A stretch of 64,000 nt of DNA from Streptomyces carminius (GCF_002794255.1 NZ_PGGW01000058.1:2501-66500); one strand, 5' to 3'; shown: positions 27,611-36,339, counted from the first letter of the stretch. Program-made: numbers and translations. Notes: generated by a model not told the origin, from the sequence alone.

Positions 27611-28021
27611 CTATCGCTCCGAAGCCCCGCCGCTTCCCCCGGGGGCGTCGAGATGCACGCCTTCCGGCTGCACGACCCGCAAGGCATCCCGCAGGGCTTC
27701 CCGCTGTTCCGCCGACATCATCCCGAAGAACGCCACAAGCGCCGCGGCGGGGTTGTCACTCGTGCACCATGCGTTGTTCATCAGTGCCGCGGAGTAGGCG
27801 GCCCGGGTGGAGACGGCTTCATATCGATAGGCCCGGCCTTCCCGCTCGCGCCGCAGCCAGCCCTTCTCCCGGAGGTTGTCCATTACGGTCATGACGGTGG
27901 TGTATGCGACCGGCCGTTCCCGCCGAAGGTCGTCCAGCACTTCTCGCACCGTGACCGGGCGGTTCCACCGCCATACCCGTGTCATCACCGCGTCTTCCAA
28001 CTCTCCGAGTGGCCGGGGCAC
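27611..28021 (-). CDS. BlaI/MecI/CopY-family transcriptional repressor
   Basis: The product is 136 aa with the winged-helix of penicillinase repressors: PLGELEDAVMTRVWRWNRPVTVREVLDDLRRERPVAYTTVMTVMDNLREKGWLRREREGRAYRYEAV. The second half, including the DNA-proximal AAYSAALMNNAW region and GMMSAEQREALRDAL, is the dimerisation arm. Typical members are inactivated by a BlaR1-type sensor protease or by copper; no M56 peptidase gene is next to it here. The acetyltransferase gene follows within nine bases. The start is the ATG at 28019-28021. Confidence 0.88.
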   Translation of the reverse strand: MPRPLGELEDAVMTRVWRWNRPVTVREVLDDLRRERPVAYTTVMTVMDNLREKGWLRREREGRAYRYEAVSTRAAYSAALMNNAWCTSDNPAAALVAFFGMMSAEQREALRDALRVVQPEGVHLDAPGGSGGASER

Positions 28022-28142
28022 GGGAATAACGATAGTCCCGTATGGGCGAAACGCCCGGCATGCCCCGCTTCACCGGCCGGTCCGCCGGACCGCGGGACAC
28101 CCGCGAGGCCTCACCGGGGCCCACGGGCATCCGCACACGGAA

Positions 28143-28192
28143 GAGGCGTGCGCCACGGGACACGTCCGGTACGTCCCCGCGGCGCACGCCTC
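28143..28192 (-). terminator. Terminator behind the 60-aa membrane protein gene
   Basis: Arms GAGGCGTGCGCC (28143-28154) and the complement (28181-28192) form a 12-bp stem, extended by an inner GGGAC/GTCCC pairing. It is 24 bp past the stop of the leftward small gene. Confidence 0.6.
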
Positions 28193-28215
28193 CCGCCGGC
28201 TGCGGCTGCCGCCGT

Positions 28216-28398
28216 CTAACGCTCCTCGCCGCCGCTCCGCGACGCGCCCCGCGCGGCCTCGGCCCGCGCCATGGCGTCCACGGCGGCGTCCTCCTTGGCC
28301 TTGTTGGCGCCGCCCTGGTTCTTGACGATCGTCACGATGAGCGCGGTAAAGGCCACGGCCATCACCGCGGACGGGGTGAGTGCGGCGATGTACTCCAT
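28216..28398 (-). CDS. 60-aa single-pass membrane protein
   Basis: A short protein, MEYIAALTPSAVMAVAFTAL then IVTIVKNQGGANKAKEDAAV, with one hydrophobic segment (residues about 5-26) and a charged alanine-rich C-terminal half that is probably cytoplasmic. The ATG at 28396-28398 lies behind GGAGGCTGACCGGC, a good ribosome site. I recall similar small proteins in this position in Streptomyces genomes but no function. It is leftward and 55 bp from the neighbouring 28454 gene. Confidence 0.7.
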   Translation of the reverse strand: MEYIAALTPSAVMAVAFTALIVTIVKNQGGANKAKEDAAVDAMARAEAARGASRSGGEER

Positions 28399-28453
28399 GC
28401 CGGTCAGCCTCCTTCGGTCCCGGGTCTCCCAGCCTAACCGGCGCCCCCGCGCG

Positions 28454-28954
28454 TCAGACCGGCAGGGACCGCCGCGACGGCACGGACGGGCGCGGCACGG
28501 GCGCCTGGCGGGCCGGGGCGGACCGGGCGGCCACCGCCCGCTCGCAGCGGCGCAGCAGCCCCGCACGGCGCTCCCCCTCCGCCGCCCCGGCCGGCTCGGC
28601 ACACAGCCCGCGCAGCGCCTCCACATCGGCCCGGCGCGGTACGCAGTCCAGCGCCAGGGCCTCCTCCAGGAGCGTCAGATAGCCGGACACGGCGCCCGGC
28701 AGCGCAGCGCGGTGGCGGTCCAGGTCGGCCAGCAGGAACGCCCGCAGCCGCCGCGCCTCCCGGGCCGCCTCCGCCAGGGCCCCCGCCAGCCGCCGGTACT
28801 CCCGCGCCGCCTCGGGCCGTACGGCGCCGGGGCGCGGCGCGTGCGGCGCCGGGACGCCGGCGGACCGGAGGGCGAACGCGAGGGCGCCTTCGAGCACCCG
28901 CAACTCCTCGGCGCTGACGACCAGGGCGCCTCGGCAACCGTATGGCATGGGCAT
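28454..28954 (-). CDS. Conserved hypothetical protein, helical
   Basis: A 166-aa product rich in Ala, Arg and Leu with regularly spaced heptads (RRLAGALAEAAREARRLRAFLLADLDRHRAALPGAVSGYLTLLEEALAL), so it is predicted helical with no membrane segment. The C-terminus is basic and Pro-rich. I do not recognise the family. Two ATG codons close together (28954 and 28948) could start it. It is followed by the 60-aa membrane protein gene in the same direction. Confidence 0.65.
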   Translation of the reverse strand: MPMPYGCRGALVVSAEELRVLEGALAFALRSAGVPAPHAPRPGAVRPEAAREYRRLAGALAEAAREARRLRAFLLADLDRHRAALPGAVSGYLTLLEEALALDCVPRRADVEALRGLCAEPAGAAEGERRAGLLRRCERAVAARSAPARQAPVPRPSVPSRRSLPV

Positions 28955-29103
28955 ACCGTGACGGTACGTCAGGAAGACCACGGAACCCGGCACATGACGT
29001 GAAAGGCCGGAAAACCACCCGGAACACCCGGCATACGGCCGTACGCCGCGCCCCGTCCTGCCCCGTCCCGCCCTGCTCCCGTCCCGCCCTGGACGCCGGG
29101 ACG

Positions 29104-29901
29104 TCAGCTCCGGGGCCGGTTCCTCTCGTAGACCAGCCGCAGGCCGATCAGCGTCAGCCACGGTTCGTGCTCGTCGATGGCCGCGGCCTCGCCCAGCACC
29201 ATCGGGGCCAGTCCGCCGGTCGCGATGACGGTCACGTCCTCCGGGTCGTCCGCCAGCTCCCGGGCCATCCGCTCCACCACGCCGTCCACCTGTCCGGCGA
29301 AGCCGTAGAGGATGCCGGCCTGCATGGCCTCCACGGTGTTCTTGCCGATGACGCTGCGCGGCCGGGCCAGCTCGATCTTGCGGAGCTGCGCGCCGCGCAC
29401 CCCGAGGGCCTCCACCGAGATCTCGATACCGGGCGCGATGACACCGCCGGCGTACTCGCCCCGCGTGGAGACCGCGTCGAAGGTGGTGGCCGTGCCGAAG
29501 TCCACGACGATGCTCGGGCCGCCGTACAGCTCGACCGCGGCCACCGCGTTGACGATGCGGTCCGCGCCGACCTCCTTGGGGTTGTCCATCAGGACGGGCA
29601 CCCCGGTCCTGGTGCCCGGCTCGACGAGGACGGACGGGATGTCCCCGTAGTGGCGGCGGGTCACCTCGCGCAGCTCGTGCAGGACGGAGGGGACGGTCGA
29701 GCAGACGCAGATGCCGTCGATGCCGTCGCCCAGCTCCACCCCCAGCAGCGGATGCATCCCCATCAGCCCCTGGAGGAGGACGGCCCACTCGTCGGCGGTG
29801 CGCCGGGGATCGGTGGAGATCCGCCAGTGCTCGACGATCTCGTCGCCGTCGAACAGTCCGAGGACGCTGTGCGTGTTGCCGACGTCGATCGTGAGCAGCA
29901 T
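29104..29901 (-). CDS. coaX: Type III pantothenate kinase
   Basis: CoaX phosphorylates pantothenate in the first step of coenzyme A synthesis; it uses a monovalent cation and is not inhibited by CoA. The 265-aa product has the ASKHA phosphate loop LTIDVGNTHSVLGLFDG, the pantothenate/ATP motif DNPKEVGADRIVNAVAA, the second phosphate loop VVDFGTATTFDAVS, and APGIEISVEAL and GKNTVEAMQAG. The ATG at 29899-29901 shares one base with the nadC stop (TGATG), the end of a five-gene overlapping cofactor operon. It depends on panC upstream for pantothenate. Confidence 0.95.
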   Translation of the reverse strand: MLLTIDVGNTHSVLGLFDGDEIVEHWRISTDPRRTADEWAVLLQGLMGMHPLLGVELGDGIDGICVCSTVPSVLHELREVTRRHYGDIPSVLVEPGTRTGVPVLMDNPKEVGADRIVNAVAAVELYGGPSIVVDFGTATTFDAVSTRGEYAGGVIAPGIEISVEALGVRGAQLRKIELARPRSVIGKNTVEAMQAGILYGFAGQVDGVVERMARELADDPEDVTVIATGGLAPMVLGEAAAIDEHEPWLTLIGLRLVYERNRPRS

Positions 29902-30956
29902 CAGCTTCCCTCCTCCCGCGTCTCGTCGCGCAGGTCCAGGCCGATGTCGAGGATCGGCGAGGAGTGGGTGAGGGCGCCCACCGCCAGGTAGTCCACGCCG
30001 GTGGCGGCGTACGCGCGGGCGCCCGCCAGGCTGAGCCGGCCGGAGGACTCCAGCCTCGCCCGCCCGGCGACCAGCTTCACCGCCTCGGCGGTCTCCTCCG
30101 GGGTGAAGTTGTCCAGCAGGATCAGCTCCACGCCCTCGGCCAGGACGGGTTCGAGCTGGTCCAGCCGGTCCACCTCCACCTCGATCGGCACCCCGGGGAA
30201 CTCCGCGCGGACCCGGCGGAACGCCTCCGCCACACCGCCCGCCGCCACCACGTGGTTGTCCTTGACCAGCGCGGCGTCCGACAGCGACATCCGGTGGTTG
30301 AGCCCGCCGCCGCAGCGCACCGCGTACTTCTCCAGGGCGCGCAGCCCCGGCGTCGTCTTGCGGGTGTCGCGGACCCGGGTGCCGGTGCCCTCCAGCTCGT
30401 CGGCCCAGGCCCGGGTGGCGGTGGCGATGCCCGACAGCCGGCACAGCAGGTTGAGGGCGCTGCGCTCGGCGGTGAGCAGGTCGCGGGTGCGGGTGCGCAC
30501 CGACAGCAGTCGCTGGCCGGGCATCACCCGGTCGCCGTCCTCGGCGTGCCGCTCGACCTCGAACTCCTCGGTGCACACCACCGACAGGACCGCCTCGGCG
30601 ATCCGCAGCCCGGCGACGGTGCCCGCCTGACGGGCGGTGAAGTCGCCGGTGGAGACGGCCTCCTCGGGGATGGTCGCGACGGTGGTGACGTCCACGCCGT
30701 GGTCGAGGTCCTCCTCGATCGCCAGGTGCGCGACATCCTCGACCTGCACCGGGTCCAGGCCCGCGTCCGCCAGCAGCCGCGCCAGGTCCGGGTCCAGGCC
30801 GCACTCCAGGGGGTCGAGACCGAAGTCGGACTCGTCCTCGTCGCCGGCCCCGCAGCCGCAGGCGTCCCCGCAGCCGCCCGCCGCGCCGTTCACCGCCTCG
30901 TCCGGGCGGTGGCGGCCGATCTGGAGCAGCGGTAGTTCGTCGGGTGTGGGGGTCAC
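29901..30956 (-). CDS. nadC: Nicotinate-nucleotide pyrophosphorylase (quinolinate phosphoribosyltransferase)
   Basis: NadC converts quinolinate and PRPP to nicotinate mononucleotide in de novo NAD synthesis. The 351-aa product has RDTRKTTPGLRALEKYAVRCGGGLNHRMSLSDAALVKDNHV, the substrate and PRPP pocket, and ESSGRLSLAGARAYAATGVDYLAVGALTHSSP at the C-terminus. It is about 55 residues longer than usual at the N-terminus; the extra part contains a Cys/Gly-rich patch (GGCGDACGCGAGDE, cysteines at 29, 33 and 35). The GTG at 30954-30956 overlaps the nadB TGA (GTGA). nadA is not in this operon. Confidence 0.95.
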   Translation of the reverse strand: MTPTPDELPLLQIGRHRPDEAVNGAAGGCGDACGCGAGDEDESDFGLDPLECGLDPDLARLLADAGLDPVQVEDVAHLAIEEDLDHGVDVTTVATIPEEAVSTGDFTARQAGTVAGLRIAEAVLSVVCTEEFEVERHAEDGDRVMPGQRLLSVRTRTRDLLTAERSALNLLCRLSGIATATRAWADELEGTGTRVRDTRKTTPGLRALEKYAVRCGGGLNHRMSLSDAALVKDNHVVAAGGVAEAFRRVRAEFPGVPIEVEVDRLDQLEPVLAEGVELILLDNFTPEETAEAVKLVAGRARLESSGRLSLAGARAYAATGVDYLAVGALTHSSPILDIGLDLRDETREEGS

Positions 30957-32665
30957 GGCTTCTCCTCGGGTGCGACCGGTGGAAAGGCGGTCGAGTCGGT
31001 CGTACGGACGACGAGCGTAGAGCCCTCGGCGGTGGGACGCAGAGCGACCACCAGATGCCGGCGCCAGACCTCGTCGTCGCGGTCGGGGTGGTCCTCGCGC
31101 CAGTGGCAGCCCCGGGTCTCGGTGCGGCGCAGGGCGGCGGCGACCAGGACCCGGGCGACGAGGTGCAGGTTGGCCGTCTCCCAGGCCTCGACGCCGGGCT
31201 CGGCGGGCTTGCCCACCCCGTCGGACGCCGCGGAGAGCGCCGCCAGTTCCGCGGCGGCCCGCGCCAGACTGCCCGCGGAGCGCAGCACTCCGGCGCCGGC
31301 GGTCATGGTGCGCTGGATCGCGTACCGCGCCTCGGGCGGCGGCAGCGGGACCGTCCGTCCGCCACCGGGCGCGGGCACGGGTGCGGCGGCGCGGCGCGGG
31401 GCGCGGGCGATGCCGGCGGCGATCCGCTCGGCGAACACCAGGCCCTCCAGCAGGGAGTTGGAGGCCAGCCGGTTGGCGCCGTGCACCCCGGTGCAGGCGA
31501 CCTCGCCGCAGGCGTACAGCCCCGGCACGGTGGTGCGGCCCGCCAGGTCGGTACGGACCCCGCCGGAGGCGTAGTGCGCGGCGGGCGCCACCGGGACCGG
31601 CCCGGTGACCGGGTCGATGCCGTGGGCGCGGCAGGCGGCGAGGATGGTGGGGAAACGTTCCGCCCACATCCGTGCCCCGAAGTGCCGGGCGTCGAGGTAC
31701 ATGCAGTCGGCGCCCCGCTCCCGCATCCGCCGCATGATGGCCTTGGCGACGATGTCGCGCGGCGCCAGCTCGGCCAGCTCGTGCTGCCCGAGCATGAAGC
31801 GCACGCCGTCCGCGTCCACCAGGTGCGCGCCCTCGCCGCGCACCGCCTCCGACACCAGCGGCTGCTGGCCCTCGCTGCCCGCGCCCAGGAAGAGCACCGT
31901 CGGATGGAACTGGACGAACTCCAGGTCGGAGACCTCCGCCCCGGCCCGCAGCGCCAGGGCGACGCCGTCACCGGTGGAGACGGCCGGGTTGGTGGTCGCG
32001 GAGAACACCTGCCCCATGCCGCCGGTGGCCAGCACCACCGCCGGGGCGTGCACGGCGCCCACGCCGTCGTGCCGCCCCTCCCCCATCACATGCAGGGAGA
32101 CGCCGGCCGCGTGTCCGCGCCCGTCCTTGAGCAGATCCAGGACGAGCGCGTTCTCCACCGTCTCGATACCGGCCTCCCGCACCGCCGCCACCAGCGCCCG
32201 GGATATCTCCGCGCCCGTCGCGTCGCCGCCCGCGTGGGCGATACGGCGCCGGTGGTGGCCGCCCTCGCGGGTCAGCGCGATCTCCCCGGAGGCGCCGGTG
32301 TCGAACCGCGCCCCGGCGCCGATCAGCCGCCGCACCGCGTCCGGGCCCTCGGTGACCAGGGCCCGCACCGCCGCCTCGTCGCACAGGCCCGCGCCCGCGA
32401 CCAGGGTGTCGTCCAGATGCTGCCCGGGGGTGTCGCCCTCGCCCAGCGCGGCGGCGATCCCGCCCTGCGCCCAGCGGGTGGAGCCCGCGTCCAGCCGGGC
32501 CTTGGTGACGATCACCGTCCGCCGCCCGGCCGCGGCGCAGCGCAGGGCGGCCGTCAGCCCGGCCACCCCGGAGCCGACCACCACCACGTCCGCCCCGATC
32601 GCCCAGCCGGCGCGCGGGGCCGTCAGCCGCAGGCCGGCCGCCGGCGGGTTCGCGAAGTCGTTCAC
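30953..32665 (-). CDS. nadB: L-aspartate oxidase
   Basis: NadB oxidises aspartate to iminoaspartate, the substrate of quinolinate synthase, using FAD. The 570-aa product has the dinucleotide fold ADVVVVGSGVAGLTAALRCA, the flavoprotein active-site region GGHHRRRIAHAGGDATGAE, ATGGMGQVFSATTNP, and the GEVACTGVHGANRLASNSLLEGLVFAERI signature shared with fumarate reductases. The GTG at 32663-32665 has GGAGGAG five bases upstream, and its GTGA overlaps the panC stop. The C-terminal helical domain ends at residue 570. Confidence 0.95.
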   Translation of the reverse strand: MNDFANPPAAGLRLTAPRAGWAIGADVVVVGSGVAGLTAALRCAAAGRRTVIVTKARLDAGSTRWAQGGIAAALGEGDTPGQHLDDTLVAGAGLCDEAAVRALVTEGPDAVRRLIGAGARFDTGASGEIALTREGGHHRRRIAHAGGDATGAEISRALVAAVREAGIETVENALVLDLLKDGRGHAAGVSLHVMGEGRHDGVGAVHAPAVVLATGGMGQVFSATTNPAVSTGDGVALALRAGAEVSDLEFVQFHPTVLFLGAGSEGQQPLVSEAVRGEGAHLVDADGVRFMLGQHELAELAPRDIVAKAIMRRMRERGADCMYLDARHFGARMWAERFPTILAACRAHGIDPVTGPVPVAPAAHYASGGVRTDLAGRTTVPGLYACGEVACTGVHGANRLASNSLLEGLVFAERIAAGIARAPRRAAAPVPAPGGGRTVPLPPPEARYAIQRTMTAGAGVLRSAGSLARAAAELAALSAASDGVGKPAEPGVEAWETANLHLVARVLVAAALRRTETRGCHWREDHPDRDDEVWRRHLVVALRPTAEGSTLVVRTTDSTAFPPVAPEEKP

Positions 32666-33639
32666 CGGGCTCCTCCGCTTTCTCGGGTTTCCCCGGTTTC
32701 TCGGGTTTCCCCGGTTTCTCGGGTTTCCCCGGCAGGAGACCCCAGGCGCAGCCGGACGTTGTCGATCAGGCGGGTGGTGCCCACCCGCGCCGCCACGGCG
32801 AGCACGGCCTCGCCCCCGTACGCGCCGGGTTCCTCCGGCACCGGGGTGAAGCCGTCCGGGTCCACCAGCGCCAGATAGTCGGTCTCCAGCGGCGGATCGG
32901 CCGACCGGGCCCCGTCCAGCACCGCCCCGGCCGCGGCGCGCACCTCGCGCGGCCCGCCGCCGCCGGCGAGCGCCTCGCGCCCGGCGGACAGGGCGCGGGA
33001 CAGGGCCAGGGCCGTGGTGCGCCCGGCCGCCGACAGGTAGCGGTTGCGGCTGGACAGCGCCAGCCCGTCGGGCTCGCGCACGGTGGGCACGCCCGTGATC
33101 TCCACGGGGAAGTTCAGATCGCGGACCATGCGGGTGATCAGGGCGAGCTGCTGGGCGTCCTTCTCCCCGTACAGCGCCACGTCGGGGGCGGTGAGGTGGA
33201 GGAGCTTGGCGACGACGGTGAGCACACCGTCGAAGTGGCCCGGGCGGTGGGCACCCTCCAGCCGCTCCCCCATCGGACCGGCGCTGATCCGCACCTCGGG
33301 CTCCCCGCCCGGGTAGACCTCCGCGACCGGCGGCGCGAAGACCGCGTCGGCACCCGCCCCGGCGGCCACCACCAGATCGGCGTCCAGGGTGCGCGGATAG
33401 CGGTCCAGGTCCTCGTCCGGGCCGAACTGCAGCGGGTTGACGAACACGGTGACCACCACCTGGCCGTCCGGCCCGGCCGCCGCGCGGGCGGCACGGATCA
33501 GGGCGGCGTGTCCCTCGTGCAGGGCGCCCATCGTCATCACCACCGCCCGCCGCCCGGCGCGCGGCAGGGCGCGCAGTTCGGCGGCGGTACGCGGTACGGG
33601 CACGACCCGGCCCCCTCGTTCCACGGTTCCTCCGGTCAC
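32662..33639 (-). CDS. panC: Pantothenate synthetase
   Basis: PanC condenses pantoate with beta-alanine using ATP. The 325-aa product has MTMGALHEGHAALIRAARA (HxGH motif), VVTVFVNPLQFGPDEDLDRYPRT, ALYGEKDAQQLALITRMVRDL (KMSKS-like region) and SSRNRYLSA. The last ~20 residues are a GETRET repeat encoded by an exact 18-bp triplicate, beyond the family core. It overlaps the DUF2520 gene upstream (ATGA) and nadB downstream (GTGA). It supplies pantothenate for CoaX at the end of the operon. Confidence 0.95.
   Translation of the reverse strand: MTGGTVERGGRVVPVPRTAAELRALPRAGRRAVVMTMGALHEGHAALIRAARAAAGPDGQVVVTVFVNPLQFGPDEDLDRYPRTLDADLVVAAGAGADAVFAPPVAEVYPGGEPEVRISAGPMGERLEGAHRPGHFDGVLTVVAKLLHLTAPDVALYGEKDAQQLALITRMVRDLNFPVEITGVPTVREPDGLALSSRNRYLSAAGRTTALALSRALSAGREALAGGGGPREVRAAAGAVLDGARSADPPLETDYLALVDPDGFTPVPEEPGAYGGEAVLAVAARVGTTRLIDNVRLRLGSPAGETRETGETRETGETRESGGAR
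32681..32734. repeat. Three exact 18-bp tandem repeats in the panC 3' end
   Basis: The unit TTTCTCGGGTTTCCCCGG (plus strand) occurs three times without a mismatch and encodes the C-terminal ETRETG repeats of PanC, just before the overlapping nadB start and its ribosome site. Confidence 0.9.
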
Positions 33640-34547
33640 CGGTTCCCCCCGTCGGAGAGGACCTCCAGCAGGTCCTCGGCCAGCTCCGGCCTGAGCAGGC
33701 CGTTGGCCAGGGCCCGGTCCGCGGTGGTGCGGGCCATGGCCAGATAGCCCGCCACCGCCTGCGGGGCGTGGCGGCGCAGTTCGGCGACATGGGCGGCGAC
33801 CGTCCCCGCGTCGCCCCGGGCGACCGGGCCGGTCAGCGCGGCGTCACCGGAGCGCAGGGCGTTGTCCAGGGCCGCGCCGAGCAGCGGGCCGAGCATCCGG
33901 TCGGGGGCGGCGACCCCGGCCGCGCGCAGCAGGTCCATGGCCTGCGCGACCAGGGTGACCAGGTGGTTGGCGCCCACGGCCAGGGCCGCGTGGTACAGCG
34001 GCCGGGCCTCCTCGGCGATCCACTCGGGCTCCCCGCCCATCTCGATGACCAGCGCCTCGGCCGCCATCCGCAGCTCCTCGGGCGCGGTGACCCCGAACGG
34101 GCAGCCCGCCAGCCGGGAGACGTCCACGGGCGTGCCGGTGAACGTCATCACCGGGTGCAGCGCCAGCGGCAGGGCACCGGCCCGGGTCGCCGGGTCCAGC
34201 ACGGCGGTGCCGTAGCGGCCCGAGGCGTGCGCCAGCAGCTGGCCGCGCCGTACCGCACCGGTCTCGGCCAGGCCCGCGACCAGGGCGGGCAGGGCGTCGT
34301 CGGGCACGGTGAGCAGGACGAGCTCGGCGCGGGCCAGCACCTCGGCGGGCTCCACCAGCGGCACCCCCGGCAGCAGCGCCGCGGCCCGGCGGCGGGAGGC
34401 GTCGGAGACGCCCGAGGCGGCCACCGGGCGGTGGCCGGCCAGCCCGAGCGCGGCGGCCAGGGCGGGGCCGACGCGGCCCGCGCCGACGACACCGACGGTC
34501 AGGCGCGCGGGACGGTCCCCGGCGGCACCCGAGGAGTGTTGGTTCAC
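33636..34547 (-). CDS. Rossmann-like / DUF2520 dehydrogenase-like protein
   Basis: The product is 303 aa. A Rossmann fold is seen in LTVGVVGAGRVGPALAAALGLAGHRPVAASGVSD, and the C-terminal DUF2520 helical domain in LALHPVMTFTGTPVDVSRLAGCPFGVTAPEE to EEARPLYHAALAVGANHLVTLVAQAMDLLRAAGV. The layout parallels ketopantoate reductases and F420-dependent oxidoreductases, and panC begins four bases before its stop. A role in pantothenate supply (pantoate formation) is a reasonable inference, not shown. I chose the GTG at 34545-34547; the ribosome site is weak. It is divergent from the aldolase-like gene. Confidence 0.85.
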   Translation of the reverse strand: MNQHSSGAAGDRPARLTVGVVGAGRVGPALAAALGLAGHRPVAASGVSDASRRRAAALLPGVPLVEPAEVLARAELVLLTVPDDALPALVAGLAETGAVRRGQLLAHASGRYGTAVLDPATRAGALPLALHPVMTFTGTPVDVSRLAGCPFGVTAPEELRMAAEALVIEMGGEPEWIAEEARPLYHAALAVGANHLVTLVAQAMDLLRAAGVAAPDRMLGPLLGAALDNALRSGDAALTGPVARGDAGTVAAHVAELRRHAPQAVAGYLAMARTTADRALANGLLRPELAEDLLEVLSDGGNR

Positions 34548-34659
34548 GTGAGCTGGGCCTTCCGTTCCAGTCCGACGGATCCGGTACCGGACGATTACCG
34601 CCATGCTACGCGGACGCCCGGGTACGGCCGTTCCGGTCCCGGTGGGCGATGATCGGCCC

Positions 34660-35820
34660 ATGACCCCGGATCCGGAGACAGCGAACGAGGACGCCGCGCG
34701 GGAGCGGCGGTTCGCGGCGTGGAACCACGCGCCGCGCAGACTGGCCGACGGCCCCGCCGGCGGGACGCTCGCCGGGTGGCTGGCCCGGCTCGCCGAGGAG
34801 GGAGCCGGGGTCTGGGACCTGGCCGGCCGCCCCGACCTGTACGGGGACGGCGTCGTCACCGCCCTGGAGGAGCGCACCGCCGCCCTGCTGGGCACCGGGG
34901 CCGCCGCGTTCTTCCCCACCGGCACCATGGCCCAGCAGGTCGCCCTGCGCTGCTGGGCGGACCGTACCGGCAGCCCCGTCGTCGCCCTGCATCCCATGTC
35001 GCACCCCGAGCGCCACGAGCGGGGCGCACTGGTACGGCTCGCCGGGCTGCACACCGTCCACCCGACCGCCGAGCCGCGGACGCCCACCGCCGACGAGATA
35101 CGGGAGCTCCCCGAGCCGTTCGGCACACTGCTGCTGGAACTGCCGCTGCGCGACGCGGGCTTCGTACTGCCCACCTGGGAGGAACTGGTGGAGACCGTCA
35201 CCGCGGCCCGGGAGCGGGACGCGGTGGTGCACCTCGACGGGGCCCGGCTGTGGGAGTGCACCGCGCACTTCGGGCGCCCGCTCACCGAGATCGCCGCCCT
35301 GGCCGACACCGTGTACGTCTCGTACTACAAGTCCCTCGGCGGGCTCTCCGGCGCCGCCCTGGCCGGGCCGCCCGACCTGGTGGAGGAGGCGCGCGCCTGG
35401 CGGCACCGCTACGGCGGGCAGCTCTTCCAGCAGTGGCCCGCCGCGCTGTCCGCGCTGGTGGGGCTGGAGCGGGAGCTGCCCCGGCTGCCGGAGTACGTCG
35501 CCCACGCACGGACGGTGGCGGGCGTTCTGCGGGAGGGGCTGGCCTCGGCCGGGGTGCCGTGGTTCCGGATCCATCCGGAGGAGCCGCACACCCACCAGTT
35601 CCAGGTGTGGCTGCCGTACGGCGCCGAGGAGCTGACCGAGGCGGGTGTGCGGCAGGCGGAGGAGGACGGGACGGTGCTGTTCCGGTGGTGGGAGGCGCCG
35701 GGGCCGCCCGGGACGGCGATGGCCGAGGTGACGGTGGGCGCGCCCGGGCTGGGCTGGGGTCCGGCGGACGTCCGCGAGGCACTGTCTGCGTTCCTGGCCC
35801 GGGTGCCCGGCACGGGGTGA
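34660..35820 (+). CDS. Threonine aldolase-like PLP-dependent beta-eliminating lyase
   Basis: The product is about 386 aa. It is a fold-type I PLP enzyme with the lysine in TVYVSYYKSLGGLSGAALAG, the PLP-phosphate region GAAAFFPTGTMAQQVALR, and the Asp-containing HLDGARLWECTAHFG, as in low-specificity L-threonine aldolases (threonine or allo-threonine to glycine and acetaldehyde). The start could also be at 34603; I prefer the ATG at 34660 (MTPDPETANEDAARERRF). The last ten bases, CACGGGGTGA, are already part of a large inverted repeat, so its 3' end is shared in mirror image with the response regulator gene. Confidence 0.86.
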   Translation: MTPDPETANEDAARERRFAAWNHAPRRLADGPAGGTLAGWLARLAEEGAGVWDLAGRPDLYGDGVVTALEERTAALLGTGAAAFFPTGTMAQQVALRCWADRTGSPVVALHPMSHPERHERGALVRLAGLHTVHPTAEPRTPTADEIRELPEPFGTLLLELPLRDAGFVLPTWEELVETVTAARERDAVVHLDGARLWECTAHFGRPLTEIAALADTVYVSYYKSLGGLSGAALAGPPDLVEEARAWRHRYGGQLFQQWPAALSALVGLERELPRLPEYVAHARTVAGVLREGLASAGVPWFRIHPEEPHTHQFQVWLPYGAEELTEAGVRQAEEDGTVLFRWWEAPGPPGTAMAEVTVGAPGLGWGPADVREALSAFLARVPGTG

Positions 35821-35881
35821 GGGGTGCCCTGGGCGGGCACGGGGGTGCGGGTTCCGTGGGTGCTGGGGTCGGGGCCGGTCC

Positions 35882-35986
35882 GGGGCGGCCATTCCGGACG
35901 GTACGATTTACGGCCGTTTCCGTGTCACGTTGCCTTGCCCGCTCATTGGCCGCAAATCGCACTTGAGTGTCCGGAACGGCCGCCCC
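35882..35986. repeat. Palindrome nested in the left arm
   Basis: GGGGCGGCC-A-TTCCGGAC to GATTTACGGCC (35882-35915) pairs with GGCCGCAAATCG to GTCCGGAACGGCCGCCCC (35948-35986) around a 32-nt loop, with one 5-nt bulge. RNA from either strand could fold into a stem of roughly 30 pairs. Confidence 0.8.
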
Positions 35987-36339
35987 TCCCCGTCCCCTCC
36001 CGCCGTCCCCCGGCTACCGGTCCGATTCGCCCGTGCTCCGGGCCGGGCCCACTCCCGGCACACTCACCCGGCCGCGGGCCGCACACCCCGGGCCGAGCCC
36101 GCTCCCGGAACGGCCGCCCGGAGCCAGAGCCGGGTCGGCCCGGCCACCCTCACGGACCCGGGTGAGCGGCCGGCACCCGCCCCACGGCAGCGGCACGTCC
36201 TGGTCGCCCTCATGTGCAGGCGCGAGTGGCCGGCATCGTGGCGCGGCCAGGGACGTCAACCGACGTGTACGAGCCGGTGGGCGTGGAGGGCCGCAGGCGC
36301 GACGGGATGCACTCGGCGACGGCGGGGAGGGGACGGGGA

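Noticed and set aside
36008..36317. Transposase or toxin gene hidden in the inverted-repeat spacer
   Set aside because: No frame of useful length with a ribosome site and plausible composition could be found in either strand.
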